Assembly (NCBI RefSeq): GCF_027497175.1
Contig: NZ_CP114901.1
Coordinates: forward strand, 6,200,001 to 6,264,000
Direction of reading: 5' to 3'
Origin: Verrucosispora sp. WMMD573
GTDB taxonomy: Bacteria; Actinomycetota; Actinomycetes; Mycobacteriales; Micromonosporaceae
DNA length: 64,000 bases
Shown here: positions 9,482 to 16,396 of the stretch, piece by piece
Numbering within the stretch: the first letter of the stretch is position 1
Layout: the number at the start of each line of letters is the position of its first letter
The notes under the pieces: generated by a model
Seen by the model: only the letters and a program-made list of their open reading frames with translations
What the model was told of the DNA's origin: nothing
The model's database searches: none
Program-made: the position numbers and the translations under genes

Positions 9482-10393
9482 TCAGCCGGCCGTCCTGCGC
9501 GTGGTGCCGGTCCGTCCGCCGGACGCGGCACGCCCGGCGCTCCGGGCGGCGGCAGTCTTCGCCGGCGCCTTCTTCGCAGGCGTCCTCGACGTGGATGCCT
9601 TCTTCGCAGGCGCTTTCGATACGGCCGACTTCTTCGCCGCGGTGCGGGTGGCCACCGTGGTGTTCTTCCGAGCCGGTGCCTTCCTGGCGGCCACGGTCTT
9701 CGCGGGGGCCTTCTTCGCGGGGGCCTTCTTCGCCGCCGTCGACGTGCTCTTGCGCGTCGCCGTCTTCCTCACCGTCGACGTCGCGGTCTTCGCCGGTGCC
9801 TTGCGCGCGGCCGACGTGCTCCGCGTACCCGTCGCCTTCTTCGCGGGGGCGGTCTTGCGGGCCGGGGCCGCCTTCCTCGCGGACGCCGCCTTCTTCGCGG
9901 GGGCCGTCTTGCGGGCCGGGGCCGCCTTCCTCGCGGACGCCGCCTTCTTCGCGGGGGCCTTCGCCGCCGCGCCCCGCGCGGACGTCGCCTTCTTCGCGGG
10001 CGCCGTCTTGCGGGCCGGGGCCGCCTTCCTCGCGGACGCCGCCTTCTTCCCGGGGGCCTTCTTCGCCGCGGACGTGGTGGTGCGCGAGCCGGTGGCGGTT
10101 CGCGCCGACGCCGAACTGGTCCTCGCGGCGGGTGCCTTGGTCGGCGCGGTCTTCGCCGAGACCGTCTTCTTCGCGGGGGCCGCCTTCTTGGCCGCAGCGG
10201 TCTTCCGCGCCAGGGTGGCCGACCGGCTGGCCGGGGCCGCGCCACCGGTCGCCTCACGGGCAGCCGGCGCGGTGCCGGCTGCGCGGCGGGTCGACGGGGT
10301 ACGGGCGAGGCCCGCAGTGCGTTCCGTCGCGGCGGTCTTCCTCGCGGGCGTACGCTTCGCAGCCGGGCGGGTGGCCTGTTGTGCTTCGGCCAT
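9482..10393 (-). CDS. histone H1-like nucleoid protein, repeat-rich
   Basis: About 303 residues, made almost wholly of Lys, Ala, Pro, Arg and Thr with KKA, ARK and PAKKAP motifs, like the C-terminal tail of eukaryotic histone H1 and of actinobacterial H1-like proteins. An 18-residue unit (KKAASARKAAPARKTAPA) occurs three times with almost identical codons. No globular domain is visible, so DNA binding by an unstructured basic tail is the likely role. ATG 10393 is preferred over 10408 because AAGGGA sits upstream at good spacing. The long open frame on the opposite strand is a shadow of the repeats. Confidence 0.85.
   Translation of the reverse strand: MAEAQQATRPAAKRTPARKTAATERTAGLARTPSTRRAAGTAPAAREATGGAAPASRSATLARKTAAAKKAAPAKKTVSAKTAPTKAPAARTSSASARTATGSRTTTSAAKKAPGKKAASARKAAPARKTAPAKKATSARGAAAKAPAKKAASARKAAPARKTAPAKKAASARKAAPARKTAPAKKATGTRSTSAARKAPAKTATSTVRKTATRKSTSTAAKKAPAKKAPAKTVAARKAPARKNTTVATRTAAKKSAVSKAPAKKASTSRTPAKKAPAKTAAARSAGRAASGGRTGTTRRTAG
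9837..10043 (-). repeat. 54-bp coding repeat in the H1-like gene
   Basis: Near-identical 54-bp units lie at 9837-9890, 9891-9944 and 9990-10043. The first two are in perfect tandem and the third is separated by 45 bp of related sequence. Differences between copies are only a few single bases, so the copy number probably changes by slippage or recombination between strains. Confidence 0.85.
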
Positions 10394-10471
10394 CTCGGTT
10401 CCCTTCATGGGGACGTGCTGCCGCCCTCGCGACGCACGCAGTGCCTCGGCACGGGAGGCGTCCCGCGCCGT

Positions 10472-10672
10472 CTACCTGTCCTCCCCGGTCCAACGAGCAT
10501 CCTCGGCCTCCCACGCCTCGTTGCGTTCCCGCACCTGTTGCAGGGCGTTCTCCGCGTCGGCGGCCGAGTCGTACGGGCCGAGGACGTGCCGCGCGGGGCA
10601 CACGTCGGCACCGGATTCGACCCGGTGGTGTCGCGTACACCAGTAGTAACGTCCACGTCCGCTGTCGCTCAT
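10472..10672 (-). CDS. small conserved-looking protein with two Cys and His
   Basis: 66 residues from ATG 10672 (MSDSGRGRYYWCTRHHRVES). The N-terminal half has a Cys-x2-HH ... Cys pattern (WCTRHHRVESGADVCPARH) that could bind zinc. The C-terminal half is a short charged helix (DAENALQQVRERNEAWEAED), in part like SPOR-type sequences. It sits just upstream of and in the same direction as the H1-like gene (78 bp apart) and may share its transcript. Function unknown. Confidence 0.7.
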   Translation of the reverse strand: MSDSGRGRYYWCTRHHRVESGADVCPARHVLGPYDSAADAENALQQVRERNEAWEAEDARWTGEDR

Positions 10673-10836
10673 GGCATCACTGTGCACCGGGAACCGACCG
10701 ACCGCCACCGGAACACGGCAAGTCACCAGGCCCTTCCACAGTAGACGTGGTCCCTGGCCTACGGGCCTGAACTGCGAAAATCGTCGCCACCGGCCCGGGT
10801 GCGGGCGTAGATCAGCGGATTGGCTAAGGTCACCGG

Positions 10837-11346
10837 ATGGGCGTACCGGACTACATCCTGCGGATGCGCAAGCACGTCGGCCACGACCTACTCTGGCTAC
10901 CCAGCGTAAGCGCGATCGTCCGCAACGACGCGGGTGAGCTACTGCTCGCTGAACGGGCCGACGACGGTCGCTGGTCGGTGGTGAGCGGCTTCGTCGAGCC
11001 GGGTGAGCAGCCCGCCACCGCGGTCGTCCGCGAGGTGCTGGAGGAGACCGGGCTGGCGGTCGAACCGCTGCGGCTCAGCAGCGCCGTGTCGCATCCGCAC
11101 ACGTATCCGAACGGCGACCGTTGCGAGTACCTGAACCTCGGTTTCCACTGCCGGTTGCTGGGCGGCGAGGCACGCGTCAACGACGACGAGTCGCTGGACG
11201 TGCGGTGGTTCCCGCCGGGCCGGCTGCCCGACCTCGACGAGCACGCCCGGCTGGTCATCCGGCACGCTCTCGGCGGGGAGACCTTGGCGTTCTTCCTGCC
11301 CGCCGGCACCCAGTGGGGCGAGCCCGGTGAGCTGGAGTACGCCTGA
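10837..11346 (+). CDS. Nudix hydrolase
   Basis: 169 residues. The Nudix box is complete: GFVEPGEQPATAVVREVLEETGL (GX5EX7REUXEEXGU form), which binds the catalytic metals. The N-terminal VSAIVRNDAGELLLAER strand and the YLNLGFHCRLLGGEA strand are typical. The substrate is a nucleoside diphosphate linked to an unknown group; the sequence does not say which. The gene overlaps the next one by 20 nt, so both are probably expressed together. Confidence 0.92.
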   Translation: MGVPDYILRMRKHVGHDLLWLPSVSAIVRNDAGELLLAERADDGRWSVVSGFVEPGEQPATAVVREVLEETGLAVEPLRLSSAVSHPHTYPNGDRCEYLNLGFHCRLLGGEARVNDDESLDVRWFPPGRLPDLDEHARLVIRHALGGETLAFFLPAGTQWGEPGELEYA

Positions 11347-12133
11347 ACCGCTGCGCCGGTATCTCAGCGACCTGGTCGCGGTAGCCGGTGAGGTGCTCGG
11401 CGCCGAGCTGTGCGGTGCGTACGCGGCGGGCTCGGTGGGTCTGGCCGCGTACCAACCCGGACGCAGCGACGTGGACGTGGCGCTGATCTGCGCCGGCCCG
11501 CTGGACCACGGGCTCGCCGAGGTGTTGGTGACTCGGCTGCGGCACGAGGCGCTGCCCTGCCCGGCGCGCGGCCTGGAACTGGTCGTGTACCAGCAGGAAG
11601 TGGCGCGGTCCGGCACCCCGGAACCGGGTTTCGAGGTCGAGCTGAACACCGGCGCACGGATGGACTTCCGGGTGTCCTACGAGCCGGCGCAGCGCCCGAG
11701 CGCGGACGGCCTGTTCTGGTACGGCCTGGACCGCAGCATCCTGCACCAGAGCGGGTGGGCCCTGCTCGGTCCGCCCGCCGCCGACGCCTTCGCCGACCTG
11801 ACCCCCGAGGATCTGCGCCGACTGGTGCTGGACGCGCTGCGCTGGTGGTGGGCGCGGCCGGCGCCCGCCGAGGAGGTGCCCGTGCCCGGAGCCGACGACG
11901 CCGTGCTCGGTGCCTGCCGTTCCTGGGTACGCCTGCGCACCGGCGTGTGGCTGCCCAAGGTGGCCGCCGGCCGGCGGCTGTTGGACCAGGCCGGGCCGCT
12001 GGTCGACGCCGACACCACCGAGCTGGTGGAGCGATCGGTGGCCGCCCGCGACGGCGGCGTGCCACCAAGCGGGGCGGCGGCTCGCGCCTTTCAGCGGCGT
12101 GTGCTCGCCGACCTGACCGCCGCACCGGCCTGA
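11327..12133 (+). CDS. aminoglycoside-type nucleotidyltransferase
   Basis: About 268 residues from GTG 11327. The N-terminal nucleotidyltransferase fold has the motif GSVGLAAYQPGRSDVDVALI, where GS and DxD bind nucleotide and metal. The C-terminal helical part resembles the DUF4111 domain of ANT(3'')/ANT(9) enzymes. It may adenylylate a small molecule such as an aminoglycoside, but chromosomal homologues often have no proven resistance role. Translation is probably coupled to the overlapping Nudix gene. Confidence 0.8.
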   Translation: MSWSTPEPLRRYLSDLVAVAGEVLGAELCGAYAAGSVGLAAYQPGRSDVDVALICAGPLDHGLAEVLVTRLRHEALPCPARGLELVVYQQEVARSGTPEPGFEVELNTGARMDFRVSYEPAQRPSADGLFWYGLDRSILHQSGWALLGPPAADAFADLTPEDLRRLVLDALRWWWARPAPAEEVPVPGADDAVLGACRSWVRLRTGVWLPKVAAGRRLLDQAGPLVDADTTELVERSVAARDGGVPPSGAAARAFQRRVLADLTAAPA

Positions 12134-12409
12134 TCTCCCCCAGCGGGCCGCCCGGCAGTTCAGTCGGATCGGGTTGGCATCCGCATCCGCCCAGGTAGCA
12201 GACGGGCTTGTTGCCCCGGCATCCGCCGCTGCGGCCATTCTCGACCGTCCCGGCGGTCACCCAACGTGGCCCGCTCAGCTCGATCGCGCTGCACAAGATG
12301 CGGATGGGAGGTTGCATGTGCCAGTCTCATCCGAGATTCTCTCCACCGGCACGACCCGACCGCGTACCGGTGCGCACCTACCGCTCGTCAGCAGAACCTG
12401 GAGAGGCAC

Positions 12410-12781
12410 GTGGCAAACCTCGACACCGCCCTGAAGGACGCCATGGCGATCGACGGCGCCATCGGCGCCGCGCTCGTCGACTACACCAGCGGGATGACCC
12501 TCGGCGTCGCCGGTGGCACTCCGGAAATCGACCTCGCCATCGCCGCCGCCGGCAACACCGACGTGGTACGCGCCAAGATGCGCACCATCGAGATGCTCAG
12601 GCTGAACGACGACATCGAGGACATGCTCATCACCCTGGGCGGCCAGTACCACATCATCCGGCCGCTGAACGGCCCCAACGGCAAAGGGCTGTTCCTCTAC
12701 CTGATGCTCAGCAAGACCCGGTCCAACCTGGCGCTCGCCCGGCACCAGCTGCGCACCATCGAGGAGCATCTGGAACTGTGA
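12410..12781 (+). CDS. Roadblock/LC7-like protein 1
   Basis: 123 residues from GTG 12410 with GGAGAG in front. The sequence DGAIGAALVDYTSGMTLGVAGG, then a helix (IDLAIAAAGNTDVVRAKMRTIEML) and a strand pair (DMLITLGGQYHIIRPL) fit the Roadblock/LC7 fold, which in bacteria serves as GTPase-partner or dimer platform. Its stop overlaps the next start by 4 nt (GTGA). No GTPase (CvnD/MglA type) gene is nearby, unlike the conservon operons of Streptomyces. Confidence 0.8.
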   Translation: MANLDTALKDAMAIDGAIGAALVDYTSGMTLGVAGGTPEIDLAIAAAGNTDVVRAKMRTIEMLRLNDDIEDMLITLGGQYHIIRPLNGPNGKGLFLYLMLSKTRSNLALARHQLRTIEEHLEL

Positions 12782-13266
12782 GCACCGGCGACAGCCTCCT
12801 GCCCCGTCGTACCGCGCAGCAGCCGAACCTTCCGCCACCGGTGCGGCTCCCACCGTCGCTGGCCGGTGACCCGTCGTTGCCGTACCCGGCGATCGGCACC
12901 GAACTGCACGAGCTGCGCTTGAACATCCCCGGGGTGCAGGGAAGCGTCCTCGGCGGAGTCGACGGCCTGCTCATCGCCCACGACGTGCCCGACGCTCTGG
13001 ACCCGGACGACCTGGCCGCGATGGCGGCGGCGACCTTCGGCCTCGGCCGGCAGGTCAGCCTCCGCCTCGGCCAGGGTGAGTTCCGCCAGTCCACCGTGCG
13101 CAACGAGGCCGGCTACTTCTCGGTGTACGCCGTCGGCCCGCACGCACTACTCTCGGTGGTCGGCGCCGATGCGATAAACGTGGCCCGACTGCACCTGCAC
13201 GCCCCGCCGGTAGCCGAACGCCTCGCCAAACTTCTCACCCCCGCCCTGATCCACGAACAGCGGTGA
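12778..13266 (+). CDS. Roadblock/LC7-like protein 2
   Basis: 162 residues from GTG 12778, coupled to the previous gene through GTGA. After a Pro-rich N-terminus (about 1-40), the segment VQGSVLGGVDGLLIAHDVPDALDPDDLAAMAAATFGLG and the strands that follow match a Roadblock/LC7 fold. The two proteins probably form a heterodimer. The partner and pathway are unknown. Confidence 0.75.
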   Translation: MSTGDSLLPRRTAQQPNLPPPVRLPPSLAGDPSLPYPAIGTELHELRLNIPGVQGSVLGGVDGLLIAHDVPDALDPDDLAAMAAATFGLGRQVSLRLGQGEFRQSTVRNEAGYFSVYAVGPHALLSVVGADAINVARLHLHAPPVAERLAKLLTPALIHEQR

Positions 13267-13273
13267 ACCTCGG

Positions 13274-13795
13274 TCAGGTGGCGCCCGTCGAGCCGTCGGT
13301 CAGTTCGCGGAGAATATCGGCATGGCCGGCGTGCCGGGCCGTCTCCTCGATCAGGTGCACCAGGATCCAGCGCAACGAAACCTGCCCGAGCTGCGGGTGG
13401 GGCACCACATGGTCGAGGTCGAAGCGGGCCGCCACCTCTCGCGACCGGGCACACTCCGCCTCGTACGCCGCCGCCAACCGCTCGACGGTGTCACCCTCGG
13501 CCAACGCGAAGCTGGCCGTCGCGTCCTCCTCGGAGGTGAGATAGACGTCCCCCGGGCCGGGCGCGAGCAGACAGCGGAACCAGTTCCGCTCCACCAACGT
13601 CAGGTGCTTCACCAGGCCGGCGAGGGTGGTCGCCGACGGCACCAGTCGCCGGGCGGCCTCGGCGCCGGAGATCCCCCGCACCTTCCCCAGCAGCACCGCG
13701 CGATGGAAATCGAGAAACGCGTCGAGCACGACGCGTTCGTCGCCGGTGCTCGCCATCATCGCGGTGACCACGTGATCGGCAGGGCTCTCCGTCAT
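13274..13795 (-). CDS. DinB/DUF664-family protein
   Basis: 173 residues of the DinB-like four-helix bundle. Potential metal-binding His residues are at VKHLTLVERNWF and LVHLIEETARHAGHADIL, the usual DinB spacing. Family members in actinobacteria include mycothiol-dependent isomerases and transferases, so a thiol-dependent enzyme is possible but not shown. It converges on the Roadblock pair with only 7 bp between the stops. Confidence 0.85.
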   Translation of the reverse strand: MTESPADHVVTAMMASTGDERVVLDAFLDFHRAVLLGKVRGISGAEAARRLVPSATTLAGLVKHLTLVERNWFRCLLAPGPGDVYLTSEEDATASFALAEGDTVERLAAAYEAECARSREVAARFDLDHVVPHPQLGQVSLRWILVHLIEETARHAGHADILRELTDGSTGAT

Positions 13796-13945
13796 GACCG
13801 GACCCTAGCGACAGTCCACCCGCCCCCGCTGCCCCGCGAACCGTCACCAGTGCCCCGTCCGCGACCTTCACCTGCGCCGCGACGACCCGCTCGACCCTTC
13901 GAGCACACCTGGTCGACCCGAGCAGCACACACCTACCCTGTGCCG

Positions 13946-14227
13946 ATGATGGATCGGGGTCGACGACGCGTTCCCGTCCCGGCCGTCGCCGCCGCGATCA
14001 CCTTTCTGCTGGGCATGGTCATCCAGGCGGCCCAGATCAAGACGAGCACCACGCCCGGGGCCACACCGAGAATCGCATCGGCAAGTGTCCGCTCTCGAAC
14101 GCGGTCTCGCATTCGAAGCGCAGCTCGACACCGATCAGGCCGGTGTCACCGGGGCCCAGCAACTCAGACTCGCCGGCGTCGCGGACCTGGGCACCCGGTC
14201 CCTGCCCGGTCGCCGCGCGAACCGTGA
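13946..14227 (+). pseudogene. possible remnant with one membrane helix
   Basis: ATG 13946 or 13949 opens a frame whose first 35 residues look real: MMDRGRRRVPVPAVAAAITFLLGMVIQAAQI, a positively charged N-terminus and one hydrophobic helix. Beyond about residue 40 the frame turns into Arg/Ser-rich junk and overlaps a gene-like frame on the other strand. It looks like the 5' part of a small membrane protein gene whose remainder is lost or shifted. Confidence 0.3.
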
Positions 14228-14312
14228 TCGGCGCCTGGCCAGCGTTGGTCACTGCCAGTTGCCCGTCCATCCGCAGAACACCCGAGACGTCCGAACCGCG
14301 CTCCGCCGACAT
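14037..14312 (-). CDS. hypothetical small protein next to the AICE
   Basis: 91 residues from ATG 14312. The core (MDGQLAVTNAGQAPITVRAATG ... LLGPGDTGLIGVELRFECE) has the alternating pattern of a small beta-sandwich. The last residues (WPRAWCSS) look out of family, so the gene may be cut short at the 3' end. No clear ribosome-binding site. It overlaps the remnant on the other strand, and at most one of the two is likely to be intact. Confidence 0.45.
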   Translation of the reverse strand: MSAERGSDVSGVLRMDGQLAVTNAGQAPITVRAATGQGPGAQVRDAGESELLGPGDTGLIGVELRFECETAFESGHLPMRFSVWPRAWCSS

Positions 14313-14403
14313 GGCTGCCAGCCTAGGGCGTTGCCCCAGGCAGCACGGTCGCCGGTCGCACAGCCCTCTGTGAAGCGGAACGCCAATCGATGGCCGATAC
14401 AGA

Positions 14404-14441
14404 ACCAGGTCCCAGCCTCGCGATCGATACTGCGACCTGGT
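14404..14441 (-). terminator. likely former rnpB terminator, left of attL
   Basis: The arms 14404-14411 and 14434-14441 are perfect 8-bp inverted repeats around a 22-nt loop. The right arm runs into the first bases of attL. Before integration, rnpB (minus strand) would have read straight into this hairpin, so it is probably the original terminator on the chromosome side. Confidence 0.45.
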
Positions 14442-14474
14442 GGGCGACGGACGAGTCGACCTGTACGCCGGATT
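14437..14474. other. attL core (38 bp)
   Basis: Identical over 38 bp to 31623-31660; the flanking bases differ on both sides. It is a duplicated 3' fragment of rnpB that includes the 3' strand of helix P1 and part of the conserved 3' region. The actual strand-exchange point lies somewhere inside and cannot be placed more exactly from one sequence. Confidence 0.93.
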
Positions 14475-14525
14475 ATGAACTTGAAACATGCCCTGAGCAG
14501 GCGTTCTGTTCGCCAGTCACCCGCT

Positions 14526-14545
14526 CAGGGCGTCGCCAGGGCGTC
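14526..14545 (+). repeat. arm-type direct repeats beside attL
   Basis: Two copies of CAGGGCGTC at 14526-14534 and 14537-14545, 11 bp apart start to start, about one helical turn. The same 9-mer occurs three times inside attR. Probable integrase or excisionase arm-binding sites. Confidence 0.65.
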
Positions 14546-14613
14546 TGGCGAAATTCAGAGAGCCTCGACAATGGCAAGCCACCCGGACACATGCCGGCGG
14601 TATCGCATCGCCG

Positions 14614-14970
14614 CTATCTGGCCGCCGCCGGGTGCAAGAGGTCCGATGACACGAGGAAGACGGCCGTCCCGTCCTCGGCGGCTACGCCGTCCGGCTCCGT
14701 CGAGACCAGGACCAGCGGCACCGACGAGGTGTCGGACATGCCGCGCAGCTCCTTGACGATGCACCGCACCGCAGCCGGCCTCGGCAACGCAGACTCGGGA
14801 TCGAGGTCGCTACCGAAGATCGGCGCCTTGTCGACGAGCGACCATACGCGGCCCTGCGCATCGGTGAACACGACCCGGACCACGGCTGGAAAGACGGCCC
14901 GATCCACCCACTCGATCGCTTCGCAAGCAAGCTCGACGTGGTCCCCAGGTCGGGGGGCGTGTCGGTCCAT
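14614..14970 (-). CDS. hypothetical AICE protein downstream of int
   Basis: 118 residues from ATG 14970. Starts MDRHAPRPGDHVELACEAIEW and continues as a mixed alpha/beta protein (VVRVVFTDAQGRVWSLVDKAPIF; VPLVLVSTEPDGVAAEDGTAVFLVSSDLL). No known domain recognised. It lies between attL and the integrase, 50 bp downstream of int on the same strand, so it may be the last gene of the rep-xis-int operon. Confidence 0.7.
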   Translation of the reverse strand: MDRHAPRPGDHVELACEAIEWVDRAVFPAVVRVVFTDAQGRVWSLVDKAPIFGSDLDPESALPRPAAVRCIVKELRGMSDTSSVPLVLVSTEPDGVAAEDGTAVFLVSSDLLHPAAAR

Positions 14971-15020
14971 CTGCTCGAATCCTGCCTGTCGAAGTATCCC
15001 GGGCGCGGCGCGTTCGATAT

Positions 15021-16214
15021 CTACGATGCCGCGAACAGATCATCAATCGCGCGCCGGGTGCGTTCCTCGCTGGCCGGCATCAGGTGCGTGTAGACGCGGA
15101 GGGTGAAGCCGGGATCGGCGTGGCCGAGGTAGGAGGCGAGGGCCTTGATGCTCTCCCCCGCGTCGAGCAACGACGAGGCGTAGAAGTGCCGTAACGCGTG
15201 CATCCCGGTGGCACGGGTCGGCGTGATGCCGGCCGCCACGACAGCGGGCCGCCAGCTCTTGTTGTCGAAGGTCCGCCGATTGATCGCGCCGCGCCGGGTG
15301 GTGGTGAACAGCAGCGGCACCGTGACCCGCTCGTCGGTGGCCGGGTCCTCCCACGGCAGGGTGAGCGACACCGGGACGAAGTCGTCGACGTGCTGCTTCA
15401 GCACCTGAGCGACGGAGTCGGGCAGCGGTATCCGGCGGTCCCGGTCATTCTTGGGCAGCCCGAAGACGAGACGGGAGCGGACGAGCTTGACCTGACGGCA
15501 GACGTGCACCCAGCCCGCGTCAAGGTCGATGTCGTCGACCCCGAGGCCGAGGATCTCCCCCTGCCGCAGACCGCAGCCGGCGCCCAGGTCGACCATCGGG
15601 CGGTACCGCTGGGCGAGGCCACCGCGGATTGCCGAAACCTGTTCGAACCGCCACGGCACCACCCGCCGCTGCACCGGTCGCGGAGGCTTGACCGACTTTG
15701 CCGAACACGGATTCTTGGCGATCCGCTCGTCATCGACGGCCGCGCCGAGGATGGTCCGCAGGTGGGCGAAGACCACGGCCCGAGTCGCCGGGGCAAGCTT
15801 GCCGACCATGTCCGCGTCCCATGCCCGGATGTGTCCCGGCTTGATCTCGGCCAGCTTCTTGGAACCGAAGGACGGCAGCAGATGCTTGCGTACCCGGAAC
15901 TCCGTGCTCTCCCGGGTCGACTCGTCGAACGAACGCGTCCGTAGCCACGTCTCCGCGTACTCGGCGAAGGTCATCCGACCGGCGACCGGGTCGACGTACG
16001 AGCCGCGTAGCTTGTCCGACTCGGTAGAGACGAGGAACGCCTCAGCCTCACGCTTGGCCCGGTCCGGAAACGACTTCTTGCGTTCCTTGCCGTCCGGGCC
16101 GATGTAGCGCACCCGGTAGCGCAGGCCCTTGCCGAACAGTTCCGTCTTGACCCGCTCCCGTTGCCCGCCGGGGTGACGCAGCGTCTTGTACCAGCGATCC
16201 TCTACGTGTCCCAT
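15021..16214 (-). CDS. int: tyrosine integrase
   Basis: 397 residues from ATG 16214. This start overlaps the xis stop (TGATG), so the longer frame reaching 16634 is not used. An N-terminal AP2-like arm-binding part (YRVRYIGPDGKERKKSFPDRAKREAEAFL) is followed by a SAM-like core-binding domain (about 65-165) and the catalytic domain. Catalytic residues: Arg in GAGCGLRQGEILGL, HxxR in HALRHFYASSL, the second His in YLGHADPGF and the nucleophile Tyr in LRVYTHLMP. All are present, so the enzyme should be active. It would recombine the 38-bp rnpB site. Confidence 0.95.
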   Translation of the reverse strand: MGHVEDRWYKTLRHPGGQRERVKTELFGKGLRYRVRYIGPDGKERKKSFPDRAKREAEAFLVSTESDKLRGSYVDPVAGRMTFAEYAETWLRTRSFDESTRESTEFRVRKHLLPSFGSKKLAEIKPGHIRAWDADMVGKLAPATRAVVFAHLRTILGAAVDDERIAKNPCSAKSVKPPRPVQRRVVPWRFEQVSAIRGGLAQRYRPMVDLGAGCGLRQGEILGLGVDDIDLDAGWVHVCRQVKLVRSRLVFGLPKNDRDRRIPLPDSVAQVLKQHVDDFVPVSLTLPWEDPATDERVTVPLLFTTTRRGAINRRTFDNKSWRPAVVAAGITPTRATGMHALRHFYASSLLDAGESIKALASYLGHADPGFTLRVYTHLMPASEERTRRAIDDLFAAS

Positions 16215-16396
16215 CAGGCCGCCGCCTGCTCGCGTACCCAGGACCGGACCGCTTCCGGCTCGTACCGCAGGTGTCGGCCGACCCGAGCCGCCGGCGGCCC
16301 GTACTTGACTTTGCGCCAGCGGTACAGCGTCTCGGGCGGTACCCGCAGGTACGCCGCCACGTCCCGGATCGTCCAGAGCCCGTCGTTCGCCGACAT
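16214..16396 (-). CDS. xis: excisionase, MerR-like winged helix
   Basis: 60 residues. A short helix-turn-helix protein: LWTIRDVAAYLRVPPETLYRWRKVKYGPPAARVGRHLRYEPEAVRSWV, the usual form of AICE and phage excisionases. ATG 16396 overlaps the rep stop (TGATG) and its own stop overlaps int in the same way, so rep, xis and int are translated in a coupled chain. It should bind near the att sites and push recombination towards excision. Confidence 0.93.
   Translation of the reverse strand: MSANDGLWTIRDVAAYLRVPPETLYRWRKVKYGPPAARVGRHLRYEPEAVRSWVREQAAA

Noticed and set aside
9501..10646. 381-codon frame rich in AFFAG repeats, looking like a membrane protein
   Set aside because: It is the mirror of the Lys/Ala repeats of the H1-like gene, and it runs through the start of that gene and the small gene beyond.
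14437..14474. A second rnpB gene at attL
   Set aside because: Only the last 38 bases are present; there is no catalytic core, so it is a duplicated att fragment.
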